From Synergistaceae bacterium UBA4088 (lineage in GTDB: Bacteria; Synergistota; Synergistia; Synergistales; Thermovirgaceae): a stretch of 12,417 nucleotides of DNA. Below the pieces are notes generated by a model, which was given only the letters and a program-made list of their open reading frames with translations, ran no database searches and was not told the DNA's origin. Location: the NCBI GenBank assembly GCA_002382605.1, contig DFYG01000018.1:1-12417 (forward strand), read 5' to 3'. The stretch's first letter is position 1; the number at the start of each line of letters is the position of its first letter. This document shows positions 7,225 through 12,417 of the stretch, piece after piece. The position numbers and the translations under genes are program-made.

Positions 7225-9291
7225 TCAGGATTTCAGTATGCCCAGATCGCCGGCCAATTTGAAAAGTTCGTTGCAGCGCTCCAGGAGCGCTATTCTGTTG
7301 TTTCTTGCGGCCTCGTCTTTGTCCATCACCAGAACGCGATCGAAAAACGAGGTTATGAAAGGTTCCAGTCTGGCAAGCATCTTGGTAAGTCCATCCCAGT
7401 CGCAACCGGATACGGCTTCCCGGATACCCGGAGAGAGCATTTCCACTGTCTCATAGAGCTCCTTTTCCGCTTCCTCAGTGAACAGGTCCGGGTCTATGGC
7501 CTTCCGGGTCTTTTCCGCCTTCTGAAGGATGTTTCTCACTCGCACCGCTGAAACTACAAGACCGCGGAACCAATCCTCGTCCTGGATCACAGAAAATTCA
7601 TTGAGCATTCTGAGAGCCTGCAGTGGTCTAGTGCCGGAGACTGACACGGCAAGTGTTGTAAGGCCATGGGAAAACCCCTTCTCCCTCAACTGATGATGAA
7701 GTCTCTGCGTGAGGAATTCCATCATCGCCACAAACTGATCTCCGGCAAGATCGTGGTTCCTGGCTGCTTCCGTAGCCAGATCCGTTACGTCAACGTCCAT
7801 CTCTGTTCCCCACAAAATCTCGTTCATCGTCCTTGATGCCCTGCGTATTCCGTACGGATCCTGAGATCCTGTGGGTTGCAATCCAACCTTGAACCCTCCG
7901 GTTATCGTGTCTATCCTGTCGCATATCCCGATGATCGCCCCGACACGGTCTTCCGGGACTTTGTCTCCCGAGGAAGCCGGAAGGTACTGTTCGTAAAGGG
8001 CGAGTGCAACACGCGGGTCCTCGCCGTTCTTAAGAGCATACTCCCTCCCCATTACTCCCCTGAGTTCCGGGAACTCGTAGACCATGTCGGTGGCGGTATC
8101 CGCCCTTGAAAGCATGGCTGCACGGTCCACCAGCTTTTTTTCCTCTTTTCCCAGTTCAAGGCTTTGACAAAGAGAGGCACTCAGCTTCCGGACAAGTCCT
8201 ACCTTTTCATAGACAGTACCGAGTTTTTCGTGATGTACGACCTTTTTCAGCGAATCTACCCTGCCGGAAAGAGGCACTTTCTGGTCCTCGGACCAGAAAA
8301 ATGCAGCATCGGAGAGCCTGGCCCTGAGCACTCGCTCATTCCCCTCCCTCACGACGGACATGTTTGTGGCACGGTTGTTGCTCACTCCGATAAAAAAGGG
8401 CCGAAGGGCTCCGGATGTATCGCGGACAGGGAAATAACGCTGATGATTCTTCATCGTGGTTATGAGGACTTCTTCGGGCATTTCCAGGTAGGCCGGGTCG
8501 AATGAACCGTAAAACGGTACTGGATATTCCACAAGAAACAGATTTTCTTCAACAAGTTCTTCGTCGAGAACAGCTTTCCCGCCTATCTCATTCTCAAGAG
8601 TAGCAATGCCGGAAAGCATCTTCTCCTTCCGTTTTTCCGGATCGGCGATGACAAAATTGTCATACAGTTTTTCAAGGTATTCACCGACCTCCTTGATCTC
8701 AATGTTCTTGATCCCCATAAATCTGTGCCCGCGGGTCACGACTCCCGAGCTGACAGATCCAAATTCAAGCGGTACTGGATCATTTCCGTAGATCGAAAGG
8801 ATCCAGCGAACCGGCCTTGCGAACCTTATGAAGGTTTTATCCCAGTACATGCTTTTGGGGAAGGATATGTTCTTAATAATTCTCTCCATGATCGGAGGAA
8901 GTATTTCAAGTGTCTTTTTTCCCTCCTGGCGGATCACGGCGACGGCGAATTCGTTGCCACCTATCTCCCGTTTTTCAAGAGATTCGACCTCTACGCCCTT
9001 GCTCCTGGCGAAACCCTTTGCGGCCTTGGTGGGGTTTCCGCCGGCATCAAAGGCTCCCGACCATGAGGGTCCCTTGAACTCCACTGTAAGATCCTCCTGC
9101 TTTGCTCCCAAACCCCGCACAAGAACGGCAAGCCTTCTTGGCGTTGCAAAAGCCTGGATCTTCTCGAATGCGAGCCTCTCAGACCTGAGTTCTTCGCCGG
9201 CACTAATTACCACATCTCTCAAGGCGGGAGAGATGAATCTCGAAGGGATCTCTTCGGTGCCTATCTCCAGAAGCAAGTCCCTGTTCTCCAT
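7225..9291 (-). CDS. glyS: Glycine--tRNA ligase, beta subunit
   Basis: This is the large subunit of the bacterial (alpha2beta2-type) glycyl-tRNA synthetase. It supplies tRNA recognition and is needed for aminoacylation by the alpha subunit. Its 688 residues match the usual length of about 690. The N-terminal signature LLLEIGTEEIPSRF (6-19) and ATPRRLAVLV (49-58) are present. So are RGHRFMG (187-193), KNHQRYFPV (281-289), FFWSEDQK (331-338), VHHEKLGTVYEKV (352-364), MVYEFPELRGVMGREYA (403-419) and PTGSQDPYGIRR (473-484). The C-terminal anticodon-binding (DALR-like) part includes VRVRNILQK (583-591). The ATG at 9291 has GGGAGGT (9304-9298) 6 nt upstream, inside the end of glyQ. The 4-nt gap after glyQ suggests coupled translation and balanced subunit output. 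Confidence 0.97.
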   Translation of the reverse strand: MENRDLLLEIGTEEIPSRFISPALRDVVISAGEELRSERLAFEKIQAFATPRRLAVLVRGLGAKQEDLTVEFKGPSWSGAFDAGGNPTKAAKGFARSKGVEVESLEKREIGGNEFAVAVIRQEGKKTLEILPPIMERIIKNISFPKSMYWDKTFIRFARPVRWILSIYGNDPVPLEFGSVSSGVVTRGHRFMGIKNIEIKEVGEYLEKLYDNFVIADPEKRKEKMLSGIATLENEIGGKAVLDEELVEENLFLVEYPVPFYGSFDPAYLEMPEEVLITTMKNHQRYFPVRDTSGALRPFFIGVSNNRATNMSVVREGNERVLRARLSDAAFFWSEDQKVPLSGRVDSLKKVVHHEKLGTVYEKVGLVRKLSASLCQSLELGKEEKKLVDRAAMLSRADTATDMVYEFPELRGVMGREYALKNGEDPRVALALYEQYLPASSGDKVPEDRVGAIIGICDRIDTITGGFKVGLQPTGSQDPYGIRRASRTMNEILWGTEMDVDVTDLATEAARNHDLAGDQFVAMMEFLTQRLHHQLREKGFSHGLTTLAVSVSGTRPLQALRMLNEFSVIQDEDWFRGLVVSAVRVRNILQKAEKTRKAIDPDLFTEEAEKELYETVEMLSPGIREAVSGCDWDGLTKMLARLEPFITSFFDRVLVMDKDEAARNNRIALLERCNELFKLAGDLGILKS

Positions 9292-9295
9292 CCCC

Positions 9296-10186
9296 CTACC
9301 TCCCGTTCCTTGCTTCGAACCTGTTCATCAGCGGGAATCCCATCTCTTTACGCTGTTTGACATAAGCTTCGCAGCACTCGCTTGCAATAGCCCGCACTCT
9401 CGAAATATAACCTGTTCTCTCCGTGACGCTTATGGCGTTCCTGGCATCAAGAAGATTGAAGACATGTGAACATTTCAGCACATAGTCGTAGGCCGGCATT
9501 ACGAGACCCTTACCGAGCGTTCTTTCCGCCTCGGCCTCGTACATGGAAAAAAGCCTGAAGAGCATATCGGCATCGGATACCTCGAAGTTGTATGTTGAAT
9601 GTTCGACCTCGCCGCGGTGATGTACATCGCCGTATTTGATCTTGCCGACCCATTCCAGATCGTACACGTTGTCGACCTTCTGAACAAACATTGCAATTCT
9701 CTCTATCCCATAGGTGATCTCCGCAGCCACAGGATCCATGTCTATTCCGCCAACCTGCTGGAAATAAGTGAACTGGGTTATCTCCATTCCATCAAGCCAG
9801 ACCTCCCAGCCAAGACCCCACGCCCCTATGGTGGGCGATTCCCAGTCGTCTTCCACAAAGCGGATATCATGATCGCCGGGCTCTATGCCGAGCGCCTTGA
9901 GGCTTTCCAGATACATCTCCTGTATCTCCACGGGTGCAGGCTGGATGATCACCTGGAACTGGTAATAGTGCTGAAGCCTGTTGGGGTTCTCTCCATACCT
10001 GCCGTCGGCTGGTCGCCTGGATGGTTCCACATATGCCACCCTCCAGGGTTCCGGTCCGAGAACCCTGAGCGTAGTGGCGGGATTCATCGTACCGGCCCCT
10101 ACCTCGATGTCATACGGTTGCTGGATTATGCACCCCTGCTCAGCCCAGTAGCGTTCGAGGCGCATTACTATTTCCTGAAGATTCAC
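9296..10186 (-). CDS. glyQ: Glycine--tRNA ligase, alpha subunit
   Basis: This is the catalytic class II subunit that activates glycine with ATP and charges tRNA-Gly together with the beta subunit. The 296 residues compare with about 300 in E. coli. Family blocks are [17 protein letters not shown] (22-38), the motif 2 region [18 protein letters not shown] (53-70) with HYYQFQVI (73-80), [19 protein letters not shown] (126-144) and motif 3 GIERIAMF (160-167). The start is a GTG at 10186, chosen because AAAGGAGGA (10203-10195) lies 8 nt upstream and the protein then begins with the family's usual short lead into helix 1. The next in-frame ATG, at codon 8, would sit too far from that site. It follows recO by 24 nt. 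I see no T-box leader ahead of it, so its control probably comes from the whole operon. Confidence 0.97.
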   Translation of the reverse strand: MNLQEIVMRLERYWAEQGCIIQQPYDIEVGAGTMNPATTLRVLGPEPWRVAYVEPSRRPADGRYGENPNRLQHYYQFQVIIQPAPVEIQEMYLESLKALGIEPGDHDIRFVEDDWESPTIGAWGLGWEVWLDGMEITQFTYFQQVGGIDMDPVAAEITYGIERIAMFVQKVDNVYDLEWVGKIKYGDVHHRGEVEHSTYNFEVSDADMLFRLFSMYEAEAERTLGKGLVMPAYDYVLKCSHVFNLLDARNAISVTERTGYISRVRAIASECCEAYVKQRKEMGFPLMNRFEARNGR

Positions 10187-10210
10187 CAGGATATTCCTCC
10201 TTTGATTGTT

Positions 10211-10936
10211 TCATCCTGCCCTTTCGGCAAGCGTGTTTTCCAGAAGTCTTGTACAGGATCTTACCGTTTCAGGCTGGATCATTAATTGTCCGGCGTTTTT
10301 CAGAAGATCATCGTAACTCAAATAAGCCGCCGCTGTCAGCACACAAAGATCGCGAGCCTCAAGTCTGATCCCGGCTCCTGTTCTCTGACCGCACTTTCCG
10401 CAGTATAGGGATTCTCCGGAGAAAAAGGCCCCTGAAAGCGAAACCCCGCAACCCTGGCATCTGTTCAGATCGGGTGCCAGGCCCCAACTGCGGAGCCATC
10501 GCCAATAAAATCTCCAGTCCGACAGATCATCACTAATTCCGGGTTCTTCAAGAAGAGAGAGCGACCAGAAGAAGACGGGCAGAAGGTCGTCGCACGCGTG
10601 ACCGGGAAGAGTGTGCCTGACCAGGGATACAGACCACTTTACGGCCTGGCGTATCTTTTGGGATGAGGCTCTCAGGGACCAGAAGTCCCGGCGCACGTCC
10701 ACATCCCGCAGATAGCACCTGTTCGGCCCCCTGTAAACGTGGAATGTCCCCCAGACAAGCGGATCCGTAGAACCACCGAAACGGACCTTGCCCCTTGCGG
10801 CGCCGGGAGCCAGAAGCCACATCGGACCCTCGTTCTCCATAAGTACGTAAACGCTTCTGTTCCCCTCAGGCGAATCCTTGCGCCTCAGCACTACACCTCT
10901 TTGGCGCAATAGACCCTGTCCGGCTCTGCTATCCAC
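10211..10936 (-). CDS. recO: DNA repair protein RecO
   Basis: RecO anneals single strands and, with RecR, helps load RecA at gaps in the RecF pathway. The product has 241 residues, normal for the family. The N-terminal part (about 8-82) fits the OB-fold, including GVVLRRKDSPEGNRSVYVL and a WLLAPGAARGKVRFGG segment. A helical middle is followed by a four-cysteine zinc site, C160-x-x-C163 and C179-x-x-C182, within GLAPDLNRCQGCG...LYCGKCG, a RecO hallmark. The start is a GTG at 10936, with GAGGGG about 7 nt upstream, overlapping the era stop region. An ATG just upstream is out of frame and stops at once. The sequence is diverged in the OB domain, so the identification rests on the zinc site, size and its place directly after era. 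Confidence 0.88.
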   Translation of the reverse strand: MDSRAGQGLLRQRGVVLRRKDSPEGNRSVYVLMENEGPMWLLAPGAARGKVRFGGSTDPLVWGTFHVYRGPNRCYLRDVDVRRDFWSLRASSQKIRQAVKWSVSLVRHTLPGHACDDLLPVFFWSLSLLEEPGISDDLSDWRFYWRWLRSWGLAPDLNRCQGCGVSLSGAFFSGESLYCGKCGQRTGAGIRLEARDLCVLTAAAYLSYDDLLKNAGQLMIQPETVRSCTRLLENTLAERAG

Positions 10937-10948
10937 ACTTCATCCCCT

Positions 10949-11860
10949 CTAGACGTATCCCATCCTGCGGAGATCTCTCTCGGAATTTCTCCAGCCGGGC
11001 CTGACTTTGACCCATAGATCTAGAAACACATCCTGGCCGAACTGTTTCTCGATCTCCTTTCTTGCCTGACCGCCTATGCTCTTCATTTTTGAGCCACCCT
11101 TGCCTATAAGGATGGCCTTCTGGCCATCTCTCTCGACATAAATGGTTGCCCTGATGAGGAGGTTCTTTCTATCGGGGTACTCATCGGGTGATTTGAACTC
11201 TTCCACATCGACAGCTACGCTGTGCGGAACTTCCTGCTCCGTTTGCAGCAATACCTGTTCCCTTATTATCTCGGACGCTAGAAAACGTTCAGTGCAGTCA
11301 ACCAGCCGGTCATCATCGAATATCGGAGGCCCTGAAGGCAGAAGCGAGAAAACACTGTCAACAAGAATATCAAGGTTGGTGCCCTTAAGAGCCGAGACCA
11401 GAATTGTCTCCACAGGGTCAACTCTGTCAAGGTAGACTTTCCATCCATCCAAAGGAGCGGCAGATACTCTGGAATCGATCTTGTTGACAACAAGGATAAC
11501 CGGTACGGAAGAAAGCTCCAGTAATTTGAGGATTATTTCGTCGGCCTTGCCGATATGTGTATCGGAAGATTCAACCACGTAGCATACCGCATCGGATCCC
11601 CCAAGGGATTCATCGGCCTGGCGCTTCATGAAGCGTCCCAGCTCGTGAAGGGGACGGTGAAGTCCCGGAGTATCAACGAAAACAATCTGCCCCCTCGGGT
11701 CATTGAAGACTGCGCGGATCCTGTTCCTGGTCGTCTGCGGTTTGTCGGATACTATGGCAGCCTTGCCGCCGACAACAGCATTGACGAGTGTCGATTTCCC
11801 TACATTAGGCCTTCCTACTACAGCCACAATGCCTGATCTGAGATCACCGGCGACCGTCAT
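10949..11860 (-). CDS. era: GTPase Era (30S ribosome assembly)
   Basis: Era binds the 3' end of 16S rRNA and acts in 30S maturation. The 303-residue protein has the full GTPase set: G1 GRPNVGKS (16-23), G2 around T43-T44, G3 DTPG (63-66), G4 NKID (126-129) and G5 SALKG (156-160). The C-terminal KH RNA-binding domain has ILIGKGGSKMKSIG (250-263) and ends in the conserved WVKVRPGWR segment (283-291). The ATG follows the cdd stop with no gap (TAGATG) and has only a weak G-rich Shine-Dalgarno inside the end of cdd. Its translation is therefore probably coupled to cdd. It is followed by recO after 12 nt. Confidence 0.97.
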   Translation of the reverse strand: MTVAGDLRSGIVAVVGRPNVGKSTLVNAVVGGKAAIVSDKPQTTRNRIRAVFNDPRGQIVFVDTPGLHRPLHELGRFMKRQADESLGGSDAVCYVVESSDTHIGKADEIILKLLELSSVPVILVVNKIDSRVSAAPLDGWKVYLDRVDPVETILVSALKGTNLDILVDSVFSLLPSGPPIFDDDRLVDCTERFLASEIIREQVLLQTEQEVPHSVAVDVEEFKSPDEYPDRKNLLIRATIYVERDGQKAILIGKGGSKMKSIGGQARKEIEKQFGQDVFLDLWVKVRPGWRNSERDLRRMGYV

Positions 11861-12289
11861 CTACCGCACCCCACTCAGGTGAAAGGGCATGGGGAAGATA
11901 TCCTCCAGAGAATAAAGAGAAAAAGAGTCTTCTCCTTTCTCAACAACGACGGTCATGGCAGGGTTGAATTCCGACAGTACCTGCTGGCAGGCCCCGCAGG
12001 GAAAACATGGGACACCGGGATCACAGACAATGGCAATAGCAAGGGGTTTTCGTCCTCCTGCTGCGATCATAACCGAGATGGCGCTCCTTTCGGCACAAAC
12101 TGTCAACCCATAGCTGCCGTTCTCGACATTGCATCCGTTGAAGATCCTGCCGTCTTCATCCAGAAGGGCGGCCCCTACAGAAAATCCCGAATAGGGAGAG
12201 TATGCCCGGCTTCGGGCGACTCTTGCCTCACGAAGAATGTCTTCAGGAGATACCCCCGGAAAATCCCATTCGCACATTTTCAGGGTCAT
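11861..12289 (-). CDS. cdd: Cytidine deaminase
   Basis: It deaminates cytidine and deoxycytidine to uridine and deoxyuridine in pyrimidine salvage. The 142 residues are typical of the homotetrameric, one-zinc class. The active site is intact: C65-A-E67 within NVENGSYGLTVCAE (54-67), with E67 the proton shuttle, and PCGAC (97-101) supplying zinc ligands C98 and C101. SPYSGFSVGAAL (31-42) is the usual substrate-side motif. Where most relatives have NVENAS, this one has NVENGS, a mild change. The ATG at 12289 overlaps the upstream gene's stop as ATGA and has GGGGAG 8 nt upstream, which favours it over the Met at codon 5. era follows without a gap. Confidence 0.96.
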   Translation of the reverse strand: MTLKMCEWDFPGVSPEDILREARVARSRAYSPYSGFSVGAALLDEDGRIFNGCNVENGSYGLTVCAERSAISVMIAAGGRKPLAIAIVCDPGVPCFPCGACQQVLSEFNPAMTVVVEKGEDSFSLYSLEDIFPMPFHLSGVR

Positions 12290-12417
12290 TCCTCTATCTC
12301 CCCAATTTTGAAAAGGTCATCCATCGGAGCGATCCGGACAAGTTTTATCCTGTGATCCTCAACCTCAAGGACCTGGAATTCCCATTGCCCGTAGGGAAGC
12401 TTCTGCCCTTCATCCGG
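12286..12417 (-). CDS. C-terminal end of a CBS-domain hemolysin/CorC-family protein (partial)
   Basis: The last 43 residues and the stop codon of a gene that continues beyond the right edge. The segment WEFQVLEVEDHRIKLVRI is characteristic of the CorC_HlyC transporter-associated domain, which ends membrane-bound CBS-pair proteins (DUF21-CBS-CorC_HlyC) linked to Mg2+/Co2+ efflux. Soluble CorC-type proteins (CBS-CorC_HlyC) share the same tail, so whether a DUF21 membrane domain is present cannot be seen here. Its TGA overlaps the cdd ATG by 4 nt, implying the same operon and coupled translation. Confidence 0.85.
   Translation of the reverse strand, partial: PDEGQKLPYGQWEFQVLEVEDHRIKLVRIAPMDDLFKIGEIEE

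Noticed and set aside
7184..7405. N-terminal extension giving a 347-residue PPDK regulator
   Set aside because: The extra 74 residues overlap the end of glyS in another frame and look unlike the family. A near-consensus ribosome-binding site sits 7 nt before the ATG at 7183.
8828..9469. Long plus-strand open frame antisense to glyS and glyQ
   Set aside because: Low-complexity Ser/Pro/Leu translation typical of the complement of a real gene; glyS and glyQ are unambiguous.
9599..10285. Long plus-strand open frame antisense to glyQ and the end of recO
   Set aside because: No recognisable domain and no convincing ribosome-binding site, and the opposite strand is a fully conserved gene. It is a by-product of codon bias.
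1..12417. A novel defence, mobile or otherwise undescribed system
   Set aside because: Every gene longer than the edge fragments belongs to a well-known housekeeping family with intact motifs. There are no repeats, integrase, transposase, toxin-antitoxin pair or unknown genes to support such a claim.

Overview
This is an ordinary stretch of bacterial chromosome with balanced base composition. It is almost fully coding. The gene content is split alpha/beta glycyl-tRNA synthetase, a PPDK with its bifunctional regulator, and a CorC-tail/cdd/era/recO run. It points to an anaerobic, Gram-positive-like or Synergistota-type bacterium. I lean towards Synergistota or a deep clostridial relative, but no single feature proves the phylum. 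I see no phage genes, insertion sequence, CRISPR array, tRNA or rRNA.

Layout. Bases 1-146 are AT-richer leader or intergenic DNA with no convincing gene. Bases 147-2528 (plus strand) hold one gene, a class A penicillin-binding protein (PBP1A type). Everything else is on the minus strand, in one tightly packed run read from the right edge leftward: the 3' end of a CorC/HlyC-type CBS-domain membrane protein (12417-12286), cdd (12289-11861), era (11860-10949), recO (10936-10211), glyQ (10186-9296), glyS (9291-7225), the PPDK regulatory protein (7183-6362), ppdK (6330-3661) and a dGTPase-like HD hydrolase (3574-2537). The PBP gene and the dGTPase gene converge, with 8 bp between their stop codons.

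The genes as a set. The minus-strand run is a housekeeping operon: pyrimidine salvage (cdd), 30S maturation (era), recombinational repair (recO), tRNA-Gly charging (glyQS), pyruvate/PEP interconversion with its switch (ppdK and its regulator) and dNTP control (dgt-like). Spacings are short: a 4-nt overlap corC/cdd, 0 nt cdd/era, 12 nt era/recO, 24 nt recO/glyQ, 4 nt glyQ/glyS, 41 nt glyS/regulator, 31 nt regulator/ppdK. This implies cotranscription and partial translational coupling. The one internal break is an 86-nt gap between ppdK and dgt, which holds a strong GC-rich hairpin just upstream of the dgt ribosome-binding site. The operon's main promoter should lie beyond the right edge.

Start sites that differ from the longest open frame: the PPDK regulator starts at 7183 (not 7405), and the dGTPase at 3574 (not 3607). 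recO and glyQ both start with GTG. I found no previously undescribed system. The items most worth checking are the ppdK/dgt hairpin, 8-nt homopolymer runs at the very start of two genes, the terminator-less convergent junction, and the unassigned first 146 bases.
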